The notes beneath the pieces are model-generated. The model saw nothing but the letters and a program-made list of their open reading frames with translations. It did no database searches and was not told the DNA's origin. Of a stretch of DNA of 64,000 bases, positions 23,160 to 34,549 are shown in pieces; position 1 is the stretch's first letter, and each line of letters opens with the position of its first letter. The translations under genes were made by a program, and so were the position numbers. The DNA lies in contig JAKSZT010053887.1 of assembly GCA_026826555.1 (NCBI GenBank), positions 65,531,653 through 65,595,652 of the forward strand, given 5' to 3'. This DNA is from Tolypeutes matacus (lineage: Eukaryota > Chordata > Mammalia > Cingulata > Chlamyphoridae).

Positions 23160-23365
23160 GACAGAACGTGAGCACTGGAGTTAAAAATGAATTCAAACCC
23201 TGGCTGTTCTTCTTAGTCCATAGGACTTCAAGTTTCCCCCAAAAAATTAATCTATAAGCTAGAGATAATAATGCCTATATAACAATAGATGTGAAGATTT
23301 TTAATGCAAAATGCCTGGAAATTTGTAAATGCTCAAGAAATGTTAGTTTCTGTAATGTTAATCAG
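23160..23365 (+). mobile_element. MIR SINE
   Basis: Plus-strand MIR: 'gagcactggagttaaaaat', 'aattcaaaccctggctgttc' (degenerate B box), 'ataagctagagataataatg' and a 3' part near 'atgctcaagaaatgttag'. Confidence 0.7.
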
Positions 23366-24510
23366 TACAGGCAAAAATGTTGACATTACAATAAAATCAC
23401 ATTGAATATAAAATGTGCATGTATTACATGGTTTGTTTGGGGTAGGGGCTATATGTGTTTCAAATCAGTGCATGGATAAAACAGTTAGTATAGTGTCTAT
23501 GATGAAGACAGACCACTTAATAAACATTGATATGAGCAGAATACACGAATAAGGAAGCATTATTCTCCTCCTACTGTTTGCTGCATTCAAGGATTTTGTT
23601 TACCATACAACATGCTTTGACAGACAAATTTAATTTTGTTGTTTCCATAGAAAACTGGCTTTTAAAGAACAGCCTCAAATAGACATGGAGCCAATGCAAA
23701 GCAATAAAAAATTTTAAACGCCTTCCTGCCCTTAATTCCAAAATATTGGTAAAGGCAATAAATGTTAAAGGAATTTAGACAATGTGAACTATAGGTTAAA
23801 GAGAGCACTCCGTTCAATTCTTTATATTATGCCTGGACTTTAAAGTGACGTTTACATGATAGGGGGCTAATTCATTTTTGGTTTCGCGTTGCTTGATATT
23901 ACAAATTAGGAATAATCCTTCTAGTCTAGCCTGTTGGTTGTTTTAAGCCCTGCATTTATGCAGACTTGATGTGTGAAGAAAAGGTGAAGGCAGTGGAGAG
24001 ATGTGTTGCTTCCCGCGGGGCCGTTTTGGACCTGCTTTGAAAAGATGCCTCCAGCTGCTTGGTCTGGCCCTCCATGGAGCAGCAGGACTGGGAAGAAGCG
24101 CTCCGGGGGCTTTTGCCAGCCACACTCCCTGCAGCTGACAAGGGTAAAATGACTTTGAACAAGGACTCAGAAGAATAGTATGACCTAAGCAGGGAGTATT
24201 GTGGAGGATTAGAACAGTGAAGATGAAAGTAAAATGAAGCTGAATAAGCAGGCAGGAAAAGGGAACCTGATGAAATATTCAAATGCCACCTGTTTCCTCT
24301 CACTCTCTCAGCCAGACATTCGTTGCTTGGTGAAGGAGAGTTATTCAGAGACACTTGTTTGGAATTCAATCCTAAATATTTGGGTTAGAAGCAACAATGT
24401 CTTTAAATTTATCTGGTGCTTCTTTTGCTTATAGGGGCCATTGTTATTAATTATATTAAAATCCATTTATATCTGAAGACTCAACTCAATTCATGACCTT
24501 CCAGGTTATA
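23366..24510. other. Single-copy-like segment retaining CpGs
   Basis: No repeat recognised. Unlike its AT-rich surroundings it keeps several CpGs: 'tttcgcgttgc' near 23882 and a GC-rich patch at 24010-24110 ('cttcccgcggggccg', 'gaagcgctccggggg'). Short frames on both strands carry no domain. It could be a conserved regulatory element or an unrecognised exon. Confidence 0.35.
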
Positions 24511-24886
24511 CAATTTTTTTTTAAAAGATTTTATTTTATTTGCTTATTTCTCCCCACCCTTTCATTGTTTTGCATTTGCTGTGTCTGCTTGTTGTGTGTT
24601 GGTCTTCTTTATTTTAGGAGTTACTGGGAACTGAATCCAGGACCTCCACATGGGAGGGAGGCACCTAAACGCTGAAGCCACCTCTGCTCCCTGATTTGTT
24701 GTGTCTCTCATTATGTTCTCCTCTGTGTCTCTTGTTGCATCATCTTGCTGTGTCAGCTCACCGTGCCAGCTCGTCGTGTCAGTTCACTGTCTTGCTCGTC
24801 CTCTTTAGGAGGCACTAGGAACCAAACCCGGAACCTCCCATGTGGTAGGCGAGAGCTCAATCGCCTGAGCCACATCCACTTCCCTG
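24511..24886 (-). mobile_element. Composite DAS SINE (two tRNA-like units)
   Basis: Minus-strand dimer. One head with its 'cctcccatgtgg' phrase sits near 24840-24886; a second tRNA-like unit lies at 24615-24690; a short internally repetitive linker ('gctgtgtcagctcaccgtg') separates them. It ends in T-rich sequence at 24513 (poly(A) on the other strand). caattttt occurs at both edges (24511-24518, 24887-24894), a possible TSD. Confidence 0.88.
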
Positions 24887-24914
24887 CAATTTTTGTTGTT
24901 GTTAGAAACCACTG

Positions 24915-25027
24915 GAGGGAGCAGATGTGACTCAAGCAGTTGAGCTCCTGCTTCCCACATTTGAGGTCCCAGGTTCGGTCCAGTGCCTCCTGAAAAAACA
25001 AAAATAAATAAGCAAAACAAATAAAAA
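24915..25027 (+). mobile_element. DAS SINE, monomer
   Basis: Head 'gggagcagatgtgactcaag', B box ggttcggtcc at 24972-24981, 'gtgcctcctgaaaaaacaaa' and an A-rich tail. Opposite orientation to its left neighbour. Confidence 0.9.
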
Positions 25028-25036
25028 GTCAACTCA

Positions 25037-25135
25037 AGGAAGCCCATGTGGCTCAGTGGTTGAGTGCCAGCTTCCCACATGCGAGCTCCTGGGTTCAAAC
25101 CCCAGCCCCTGGTACCTCAAACAATCAAAAACACT
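25037..25135 (+). mobile_element. DAS SINE, monomer
   Basis: 'ggaagcccatgtggctcagt' head with A box tggctcagtgg at 25049-25059 and B box ggttcaaaccc at 25092-25102, the best-preserved Pol III promoter pair in the window. A-rich end near 25130. Confidence 0.9.
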
Positions 25136-25975
25136 GGGAAAAAATTACAATTATTACTCTATGTGCATTACCCACACATGATCCTCTGTCACAGGATCAC
25201 ACTGGCCTGAGTAGCACAAGCATTACCACCACATCCCAACTTGCATTTGCAAATCCTCCAGTTTCCTCTCAAGTCTTCCCCAGTTTCAAGGACTCCTCAC
25301 GTCCTAACAACATCAAGGAGAGTTCACCTTCTTTCTCTTTGTCAGCTGGGATTTTTCCTTTTAAAGTGTTCGCCAATGCATTCTTTGCTGTCTCTGAACT
25401 GCCTGAAGGTGCCCTACCAGTGCTTCCAGCAACAAGAGTCCATCTGCCTGCCTCTTATCTCTGTTGCTGTCCCTGTGAGGTACCAACGTTCTGCTGCAAA
25501 AGTGCCAGACAGAAAAAGCCTGTCTGCTCTAGAGATGTCAGTGTGCCTGTGCTCACTGACCATCAGACAAATATGGAGAAAAGACCTCTTAGCCCCTTGG
25601 TGTTTATTTTGTCACATTGGTCCTAAGCAGTGCCACGGAATGTGCCTTACAGAGTTTTTAGTGAAACAAGCTAAATATTTCAATTTCATTAGATTCGGGG
25701 GGTGGGGGGGTTAATAGTTAATAAATCTACATTTCTGTACAAAAGGCTCAAAAGTGTTTGCAGTAGAAAGCACTTCTCTCCCTAAACCATTTAGTTAACT
25801 TCCTTGGTGGCAACAGCTTTTTTAAGCAGGTGTTTTGAATGATATTATTTCTATATTTATAATTTTTCTACTTAAATTGTAACATAAAAATCACACTCCT
25901 GGTGCAATAATTTTTTAACTTAACAACATAACTTGGACATCAGAATGTATTTATAATAGCTGCCTTCAATACATC
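25136..25975. other. Unidentified segment with a 192-codon open frame
   Basis: The plus frame 25048-25626 starts inside the SINE and stays open across about 490 bp of sequence I cannot assign to a repeat. The translation is Ser/Pro/Leu-rich with a Cys cluster ('CCCPCEVPTFCC'), without a recognisable domain. The SINE-borne start and lack of family argue against a gene. A G-rich run (25696-25710) and AT-rich DNA follow. Confidence 0.3.
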
Positions 25976-26569
25976 ATTTTTTTCATTAAACTGTAATAAT
26001 GGATATTTTAAATGATTCAATCCTTTGCTATTTCCAGAAATAGCTAAAATGAATAACCTCATGACATATCTCTGACACTTATGGGAATATATCTGGGAGA
26101 TAAACTCCTGGAAATAAAATTCCTTGGTCAAAGTCATATGCATTTAAGTTGTGATAAAGTTTGCCATGTTGCACTCCATAGAGGCTATATTCAAATAAAG
26201 CCAAAAAAGTATGGTGTTTCCCCACACCTTCATTACTTTTCTGATCTTTGCCAATATTATAGGTGAAAAATAGAATTTTCTTATAATTTAATATGTATTT
26301 TTGTTATTTTTATAAGGAGCTTTTTTCCCATGCATTGTAAAGCCATTTTTATTTCATTTGATGTGAACATTCTTCACATATATTACCACTTTTCAATAAT
26401 TTTTATTTTCTCATTAATTTGTAAAGTCTTTAAAATATTGGGGAAAACAGCATTTGTCTATGACAAGCATTCAAATGTTTTTTCCCAATTTATCATTTTT
26501 CTTTTGATTTGTGTATTACTTTTTTAACAATAGGATTTGTTTTTTCCATATCAACTTTTTAATGGATTC

Positions 26570-27235
26570 ATGGCATCAACTGTCCACAGAGGACCACAGA
26601 AAATCTCGTTTTATCAAGCAAACCTGAATTTAATAAGCTTACTACAATAAGAAAAAAACACTACCTTGCAAGAATCATGTTAGTGGCTTAAAAGGAGGAT
26701 CTTAGGAGATGGTATTCAGAGGAGTTGGAGTCCTAGATTCACATAGACTTTAAGGAGAGTTTTTCAAGGTGGAGAATTGGTTGGCATTGGACATAGTCGT
26801 ACAGGATTGGTAGACACAGAGAAACAAGGGTATTGAAGCAACTCTTGATATCAAATCATTGTCTTGGTAAGTGAGCTTTTCATCCAGGTGAGCAAACTCT
26901 TCACCCAGATGAATTCATTTGCAAGAATATCCTAAAGCAAGCAATGAAGTTATTTATTGATTTCCTACCCTATCTTTCTCAGCAAAAATTTTCTAGAGCA
27001 AACAAATTGTGTTGACACAGGTGGTCTCCCTTCTTAATGCTAACAGTTATATTGATGCAGGTGGCCTCCATTCTCCTGGGGCTTGCTTAATATTTATAGA
27101 GGGCTTCCTCACTTCAAAATTATTTTTAATATATAAAAAAGGAAAAAAAAACAAGTTTTCGTCTAATAATTTTATAATTTCCTCTTTCTTTTCCTCTCCT
27201 CCTCCTCTTTCTCCTTCTCAATTTAATTAATTGTT
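26570..27235. mobile_element. Unidentified ~0.66-kb insertion in ancient L1
   Basis: The antisense L1 text breaks at about 26565 and resumes near 27236. The intervening sequence is unlike L1 ('aactgtccacagaggaccac', 'caggtggcctccattctcct') and has the size of a solitary LTR. No TSD or terminal TG/CA could be fixed. Confidence 0.4.
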
Positions 27236-27736
27236 CCACCTGTAATTGATTATGCTATAAGAAATGAGGGTGTGGTACAATGTAATGATTTGCAAGTACA
27301 TAGCCAGATGTCCCAACACCATTTATTACCTAATCTACATTTCTCCCATTGCTATAAAATGACACTTTTATCATGTACTAAATCACCATATATATTTACA
27401 ACTATATCTGGACTCCTTCTTTACCATCATTCTGTCTATTTATGAATCATTACTACTCTATTTTAATTATTGAGATTTTTAATATTTCATAAGGTGTTTG
27501 AAAATCTCCTGGTCCAATATACTTGATTAGTTATAATTTTTAAAAATGACCTAGCTACTCTTAAACGTTCATTTATCCACATGAATTTCAGTAACAGCTT
27601 GTATAGTAATAATGAAAATATCTTATGTTATATTTCAGTGTTCACAAATTTTACGTTGATTTAGGACAGGTTGAAATTCTTCTAATATTAAGTTTCTACT
27701 CAAGAGGACATTTCTTTCAAATAATACAAGTTTCAT

Positions 27737-27758
27737 TTTAGGTCCTTTAGGACCTAAA
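27737..27758. repeat. Perfect 9-bp inverted repeat
   Basis: TTTAGGTCC (27737-27745), TTTA, GGACCTAAA (27750-27758). Falls in decayed L1 ORF2. Confidence 0.85.
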
Positions 27759-28499
27759 GGTCCATTGTAAAAGTCTCATTATGAAAATTTGCTATATATC
27801 TTGTTGAGTTTATTGTGGATTGTGTAAATGAAATATTTTCTTCCACTGTTATTTCTAGCAAGTTTTTTTTTTTTTTTTTTTTTGTAAAAGAAAGGTTATT
27901 GATTTTGGTATATTGATTTTGCACCTTCCACCTTATTGAAATCTCTTATTGCTTGCAACAGTGTTTTAAGTTGGTTCTTTGGGGGTTTGCAGATATTCTA
28001 ACATATTATTATAAATTATTTTAACTTTGCCACTTTGTCTCTAAATTTTAGACCTCATTTCTTTCTCACATAAATTCCTTTAGCTAGTAACTTACAAGAA
28101 TATTAAATATAAATGACGGCAGTAAACATCTCTGTTTTGCTCTAAACATTAATATGAATTTTCCTATTTTTTCTCCTAAGAGACATATATATGAAATGTA
28201 TATATAGATATATTTCTATATTACATATATATGCAAAATATATAATTAAAGACAGAGAGAAATTGCCTTTATCTGTACATTAGTAAGTATATACCTTAAC
28301 AATCTTATTCATTATGCATATGGCCCTTGATCAAAAGAATTTTCAGTATCAATAGATATAGTATTTTCTCTATAACTAAAATTATGCTTACAGATTTCCT
28401 AATATTAAGTCATCCTTGACCTGCTGATATAAACTCTACTTGGTTATTTTAATTATTTAGAATTACACTAAATAAATACATAATTGAATACTTTTTATT

Positions 28500-28868
28500 A
28501 GGATAAGATGATGGAATTGACTAAAAGACAAGAATAAAGGAAGCAACTTCTCTGTACATGGGTAGCTACAGGGACCACTATCTCCTGTTGGATCAGCAGA
28601 TTGCTAATAATACTGCCTGTTCAGGGTGAGGCTATGAGTATACTGTTAGTATACTCTCTCCTTAAGCTCTCAAATAGAACTTTATACCCTCCTGACTCCA
28701 TCAAAATCTTCTGGAGACTATGGTTTGAATAGGTCTGCTTATAATGTTCAAGTACCTTATAGCATCCTGTGCATGCTTCTAGGTATTTGCTGAGAACATA
28801 GGAAAAGGGAAACTCAATTTCCTAAGAAAACTGTCTCAACAAAGACATGAGTTCTATTTCAAAAAATA
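28500..28868. other. Unidentified break in ancient L1
   Basis: Not L1-like by eye. Holds a hairpin GAGTATAC-tgtta-GTATACTC at 28636-28656. Origin unknown. Confidence 0.4.
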
Positions 28869-30211
28869 TAGATCAGTTATATATACCTTATATATTATAT
28901 AATTTTAGTCTTCTTTAGCTTTATTTATTTTTGGTCTACTTGAAATACCACAGGTTGAAAGAGATAAATGAATTAAAATGCCCTACCCTTGAAATGTTAC
29001 TGAAAATTCCCTTGTAGTTTTTATTACATGGATTTTGTTGCTGTTATTCAGCATGTCATCGAAGCTTTTATAATAATAATGCTTGTCCTGAATTCAACCT
29101 ACCTGATATTAAGACCACATCTCCTGTTTTTTTTCTATTTTTGTTTTTGCTCTATTTGCCTGTTAACTTTGCTTATCTTTTTAATTTCCACTTTCTCAAC
29201 CACTTTGTTTTAAACATATCTGTTATATATAACATTCATTTTGATATCCATTTTACTCTGCCATCCAGATATATTTTCTTAGTTCTTTAGCTTTAATATA
29301 TCTTTTAAAAGATTAATGTATATATTCATTGTTTGATTTTTCAATTTCAATTAATGTTTTTTGACATAAAGCTATGAAACGAAATAAGCATACTTACAAT
29401 ATTCCCTCGTTCTATTCCATTTACCTTAACTGTGATAGTGACATTTTTTTCTATATTGACATGGTTTGTGATATTTACTGTTTGTCTATAACTTTAATTT
29501 CCACAATTGAATTAATTTTAGTTCTGTAGTTTCATGGAAATGATGATCATTGCCAATCTTTTTCTCTATTGTCTATATAACTCTCCCGTTTGTACTTAGA
29601 AACTTCTTCAAGAGGGCTCATAAGGAATATATTCCTTGTGCTCTTGTGTTTTTAAAATTCTGTATCTGGAATGAAATATTGAAATACTCAGGCTCCTCTT
29701 TGCTTGAGAAATTGAAAAGGGTTAGGAATATGTGAGATCTTCTGTTCTTTACTCACTCTAGACATCTTTATACTTTTTCTTTCAAGCCCAATGGATTATT
29801 CTTTAACTTTGAAGTGTGGGAACTATAATATAGTTGCAGTTTTACCTTAGACATAGTTTTCCATTCAATCTATACATTAAGGTTTTTCTTATAGTCCTAG
29901 AAATTGTTATTATTATATCTTGAAGTTATTGTTACTGTTTGGTTCTTTTATTTAAGGATATCAATTATTTCTGTTTTGGATCTGCTTTGTGACTTATTTA
30001 TCAGTCAGTCTCTCTAATCCCTTAAAGTCTATTCATTGACTTTTCACTATGATTTCCTTTGGTTCTATTCTTTCAATCTGGCTTTCTACTACCTTTCCAA
30101 AAGAGTCAATTTTCCTTTCGTGTTTTCTTTGTGGCCTCATTTCTCTGAAGATCTTATTTTCTCTTTCCCTTGTCTCCTGAACTCTACCAGTTCTTGTTTT
30201 ATTTCTCACCG

Positions 30212-30224
30212 CCCCCCCCCCCCC
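30212..30224 (+). repeat. (C)13 homopolymer
   Basis: Thirteen consecutive C after a G at 30211; length is error-prone in sequencing. Confidence 0.95.
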
Positions 30225-30420
30225 GCCAATGTCTTCCTCTTTCTCTTATATCTCTGGTTTGAGTTTCTATTTTAAACTGATATATTCCATATCTACTTGG
30301 TCAAAAATATTTTTTATCTTCTCTAAAGCAATATTTTTCTACCATGTCTTCCTTATTTACTATTTGCACTTTTCCTTATTTTTTAACTTGAATAATCTTT
30401 GTAGAGAGGCTGAGTCGGAC

Positions 30421-31930
30421 ACTTTAAAGTATTATTTATCTTTGAATGAGGTGAGTTCTACCTGTACAACATCTCTTGGTAGGAGGTTTCTGTGATATAA
30501 GAGTGAAAGCAGTTTCCAGGCTATCAGGATACCTCCTGAAATTTCTTATAGCACACAGTTTTGATTTTATGTGTATGCATATGTGTATATGATTCACACA
30601 AACATATTTGTACACATACACATATATAGAATGATATACAGAAATACAAAGGGATTTTTACCTTTTTCTTCTCCCTGGTAGAAGAAATCAGCAAAGATGC
30701 TCACAGCTCATAGGTTTCTCTTTCTTGGGCCTTGGAGAGTGAATGTTTTCTACACATTGCTAAGAGTTTGTATATTCTTTCTCTGGAGAAGTCACACACA
30801 CACTAAGTGGCCATACTCTGGCCTTTTGTTACCCCCACCTTCTATTCTACTGTGCACCACTCCACAACCTAGGAGAGATGTTAAATCTAATGAAAAAATC
30901 CCTGCCAGACCTTAAAACCCAGAAACTAAGTGGGGCGTGCAGAGCTGTCATCTGTTAACCCAGATACCAGAGCAGTTTTTGCTCTTCCTGGGAGACTGGC
31001 TATGATGGGACTTCTTCCCTTCCTCTTTTGGAATCTTTGTGCTATGTAAGTGACAAGGAGATTATTTTCACATTCTGGACTCTTCATTCCAGGCAAGGGA
31101 TAATTGGCTGAAAGTTTCTGTGATGCCTTGAACTTGTGTTACCACAACATACCATTGAAGCCACTTGTTCCACAGATTTTGCAGCTTCAGGTCTCTTTTC
31201 TCAGCATTTTCTTGCACCATATTATTGGTGTCACTGTTAACAGGTTTTCTTCATGTTTTTATTTAGGGATACAGGTAATTTTTAATTTCATCAAAGGTAG
31301 ACCTGTGTTTCTCCTCTCTTCTGATTCTCATTGTTTTGGAGAGGGTTAAGAGAGAAGAGGCAAAGAGTATAGAGATGTCATTATTGTGCCATTGTAAACC
31401 AAATCAACTCTTAAAATTTCATTTTGTTGTTACCTTCTATGTCCATTGTCAACTGTGGAATTAGCCACCAGTCCATGAAAGGATAGTGTGGGGAGCAATC
31501 TGAGTGGCATTAATACTGATGTTATACCCTGGCAAAATTCTGAGGAATTGCTGTTGGATCAGTCAAATGTCTTTAGGATGAGTAGAGTATGCTCTTATCA
31601 GGAGGCCTTTGGTAACCTGATTCCAGTAGGACACTGATCTTGACAAGACAGGGGGCATAACTTCAAGATGAGAATCCTGCTGCTTTAATGTAATGGACAA
31701 GTAAAGGGAAATGTAATAACAGTGAAACCATTTAGGAGGAGAATGAAGCATTGGGAATCCCAGATTAGGTGGGATTAGGAGAAGGGGAATTTGGTAGAGG
31801 AAGGATTACTAAAGGAATCCTAAATGTACCAGTTAGATCTTGAAGGATGGGTAAGCACCTACCAAGTGGACATGGATTGGAATTAGAGGGAAAAACCTGT
31901 GAAAGACTAGAAGATTGAGAAAACATGATG
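30421..31930. other. No gene or clear repeat
   Basis: Possibly decayed L1 5' sequence up to about 31000; alternating purine/pyrimidine runs at 30565-30630 ('tgtgtatgcatatgtgtata'). Nothing else is supportable. Confidence 0.4.
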
Positions 31931-32424
31931 TGCCAATGTTTTATTGCTGTGTAACAAATTACCACAGACTTTGAGACTCAAATAAACACCCATATATTAT
32001 CTCACTGTTGTATAGATCAGAAATCTGGGCATGGCCTAGTTGGGTTTTCTGCTTAGTGTTTCACAAGGCTGCAATCAAGATGTTGACCTGGCTGGGGTTC
32101 TGATCTGGAGCTCTGAGTCTGCTTCTAAGCTTATTCAGGCTTTGGGCAGAATTCAGTTATTTGTGGTTATGGAACTGAAGTCCCTGGGGCGACCTCCAAA
32201 GGTAGCTCACAGCAGAACTGTTTGCTTTCTTCCAGAGTGACAGAAGGACATCTGCTGCAGCTCTGAATATCTCTGGCTTCTTGTATCTCTAATCTCCATA
32301 TTCTCCTTTGAAAGGGATCACTTGATTGGGTCAGGCCCACCCAAACTCAAAAGGAGGGGCTCACACAGGGTGTGCCAAGGTGGGGAATCTTGGGAGCCAT
32401 CTTAGAATTCTGCCTGCCACACAC
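31931..32424 (-). mobile_element. ERVL-type solitary LTR
   Basis: Antisense: begins 'ttattgctgtgtaacaaatt', has 'cacaaggctgcaatcaagat', and ends 'ccatcttagaattctgcctg', the complement of a TG...GGCAGAATTCTAAGATGG start known from mammal-wide ERVL LTRs (MLT2-like). About 490 bp, no internal region. Confidence 0.65.
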
Positions 32425-32429
32425 AATTT

Positions 32430-32720
32430 CTTGGAAGAGATTTGAGGACCTTAGGTATGATTGAATTACAGACTGAAGTATAGCGTCTGGGAGCAGACAA
32501 GCTAGAGAAGCATGAAAAAGCCTGATATATGACAGACAATGGAGTGTGAACTTGTTTTTATAGGCAATAGAGTACTATGGGCAGATTTTAAGCAGGTAAA
32601 ATTTTTGCGTCTCTAGCAGCAAGTAGTGTAGAGGATAAATTGATAGAGGATGATAGTGTAAAGATATATTGAGATAGATGATATTAAAACATTCCTGGAA
32701 AGAACTAATAAACTAAAGCT
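32430..32720 (+). mobile_element. Old mammal-wide repeat, family not assigned
   Basis: Text such as 'taggcaatagagtactatgg' followed by 'cagattttaagcaggtaaaa' recurs in many mammalian genomes. Related pieces occur at 34130-34460, 36760-37140, 58730-60480 and 62260-62560. Confidence 0.45.
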
Positions 32721-32784
32721 GTGATAGTAAATGAACATACAGAAATTTACCTTTATATATAAAGGAGATAAATTTGATCAATTG

Positions 32785-32875
32785 AATTCATTCATCATTT
32801 ATTTTTACATGTGTACATCACATGCTATACGTCAAACACTATTCTAGGCATTGGGTCAGAATTGAATATAAAACA
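32785..32875 (-). mobile_element. L2 3' tail
   Basis: 'ttcattcatcatttattttt' followed by 'aacactattctaggcattgg' is the complement of the common L2 terminal sequence. Confidence 0.6.
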
Positions 32876-32897
32876 ATGTTCTTTTTCTTAAAAACAT

Positions 32898-32910
32898 AAA
32901 AAACAGGGAA
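32898..32910 (+). repeat. TSD of NDUFB1 retrocopy, left
   Basis: aaaaaacagggaa, identical to 33338-33350. The A run matches the L1 endonuclease preference. Confidence 0.9.
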
Positions 32911-33337
32911 CCGCTGCCTTAGTTGTGGGGTTGTTGTTGGCACCAGGCCTACTGCAATCATGGTGAATTTACTTCAGATTGTATGGGACCACTGGGTTCA
33001 TATACTTGTCCCTGTGAGATTTGTCTTTGGTTGTTATTTAGACAAAAAGAAAGATGAAAAGTTAACTGCCTTCTGGAACAAGAGCATATTATTTAAATGG
33101 GAATTGAGACCCAATGAATTTACCAGGAAGTAGAGTCTGGGGCTGAATTACAAAATATTTATATTTTTAAAAATTATGGGAGGAGAGTGGATTTAACTCA
33201 GTAGTTGAGTGCCTCATGCCTTGAACCCATGTACAAGGTCGTAGGTTCAATACCAGATACCTCTTTTTTTAAAAAGTAAGGAGATAGATTCAAAATTATT
33301 TTTAAAAAATTATGTGAGTAATAAAATACTTTATTTG
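32911..33337 (+). pseudogene. NDUFB1P: Processed retrocopy of NDUFB1 (complex I subunit)
   Basis: ATG at 32960 opens a 57-codon frame ending with TAG at 33131-33133. It matches NDUFB1, the 58-residue single-pass inner-membrane accessory subunit of mitochondrial complex I: it starts MVNLLQIV, continues DHWVH, then FVFGCYLD, then KLTAF and NKS. One codon is missing near the C-terminus. Three conserved Arg are Trp (residues 9, 39, 47), each explained by CGG to TGG, a CpG-decay change suggesting neutral drift rather than selection. No intron interrupts the frame. AATAAA near 33321 sits ~15 nt before an A-rich end, and a perfect 13-bp TSD (32898-32910, 33338-33350) encloses everything: the hallmarks of L1-mediated retroposition. 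A DAS SINE (33179-33297) later split the 3' UTR. The frame is intact, but no promoter is visible; a pseudogene is the likely status. Confidence 0.92.
33179..33297 (+). mobile_element. DAS SINE nested in the NDUFB1 retrocopy
   Basis: 'gaggagagtggatttaactc' head, 'gtaggttcaataccagatac' B-box region, A-rich tail. Its own near-perfect TSD atttttaaaa(a)attatg lies at 33163-33178 and 33298-33314 (one extra A on the right). More diverged than the 49.5-kb copy. Confidence 0.88.
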
Positions 33338-33350
33338 AAAAAACAGGGAA
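33338..33350 (+). repeat. TSD of NDUFB1 retrocopy, right
   Basis: aaaaaacagggaa, identical to 32898-32910. Confidence 0.9.
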
Positions 33351-34129
33351 AAACAGACAAAATTATGAAAATGCATAAATAAGCAAGGTTTTACTACTTA
33401 CATGAAGACAACTGGACAGGGTAATGAACTAGAAAGCATATCAAATAATCTATTTTGGGTTGCAGTTAACTTAAGGCCCTACTTTAAATGGCTTAAGTAA
33501 GAGTGAGATTTATTATTTCACTAAAATAAAAAAACTGGAATTAGAGTTGTATGAGTGTTACCTAATTCAGCAGCTCAATCATTTTGTATTCTGGTTCTCT
33601 GTATTTCTTCTCCACCATTCTCAGGATGTTGATTTTTATCCTCAGGCTTTTCCCTTTCAGGCTTTTCCCAAGATGGCTACATTAGCCCCAAGCTTTGCAT
33701 TCTTACACTAAAATGTCCAACTGGTTGATGAGAGGTTAGGTCTTCTTTGACCCCTCTTTTAAGATGAAGAATTTTTTTCAGAATCCTATCAACAATCTTC
33801 TTTTCATGTGTTATTTACTAAATTGAAACCCATGTCTGTTCCTCCACCAAATCATTCCAAGTAGACTCAAAACACCAAAACTGGTTTAGAAAAATGGTTT
33901 TCAACCTGTGACCAATGATATAGAATCTTGGCGGAGGGCTGGTATTGGTTGAGAATCACTGGTTTCTACTAATGAAGATTTAAACCCATTCAGTTTAAAC
34001 TGATGAGTTGGAAATCACATCCTTTGAAACACATGGTTTTGCAAATGGGGGGAATACAAATTCAGGGTATTGTTTAGAAATGAAGAAGAGGTATAGATAG
34101 GTGTCTCTTATAAAGTAGGACAATGCAGG
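33351..34129. other. No gene or clear repeat
   Basis: Unidentified DNA of moderate GC; no frame worth calling. Confidence 0.5.
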
Positions 34130-34460
34130 AAAATATTTTAGATGTGAAGTTAAGTATTGTTTCTGAAGAGGTGATATTTGAGTTGTGAAGGCAGCCAGCC
34201 AGATCTGGGTAAAGCAGAGGGATTTGAAAGTTTAAAGGGCCTACTTTGAAAAAAAGATCTAGGCAAATCTGAAGGCTGAAAGAAAGCTAGAGTTGGAGAA
34301 GTTGGAGGGGTCACTTCTTGTAGTTCTTGAGAGTTCCAGTAAGGAGTCTAGACTAAGGACCATGACAAACTATGCCAGAGTATGAAACACAGTAGTAGCA
34401 GGATAGAATTTGCTATTTTTCTAATCACTCTTTTGTGAAGGTATGAATCATGTGAAAAGA
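34130..34460 (+). mobile_element. Old mammal-wide repeat, family not assigned
   Basis: 'gaagaggtgatatttgagtt' then 'gaaggcagccagccagatct': the same repeat type as at 32430 and 36760. Confidence 0.45.
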
Positions 34461-34549
34461 GGGGAGCTTGTTAGCATGTTATGTAATTGTACCAGTGATA
34501 GCTCTGGAGAGAAAGAAAAATGGATTTAAATGTAAGACAAGTAGGTATT

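Larger units (their letters stand above)
25980..30420 (-). mobile_element. Ancient L1 (L1ME-like), interrupted
   Basis: Antisense L1 in collinear pieces. Positions 25980-26565 are 3' UTR ('ccttggtcaaagtcatatgc', 'caatattataggtgaaaaat'). Positions 27236-28500 are ORF2 ('agatgtcccaacaccattta', 'attgattttgcaccttccac'). Positions 28870-30400 lie further 5', including a zone matching 'cctgatattaagaccacatc'. Interruptions: 26570-27235, a T tract at 27866-27888, and 28500-28860. No intact frame. Boundaries approximate. Confidence 0.68.

Noticed and set aside
25037..25110. Possible tRNA gene (good A and B boxes)
   Set aside because: The body continues into a DAS SINE and A-rich tail and cannot fold a full cloverleaf; tRNA-derived SINE head only.
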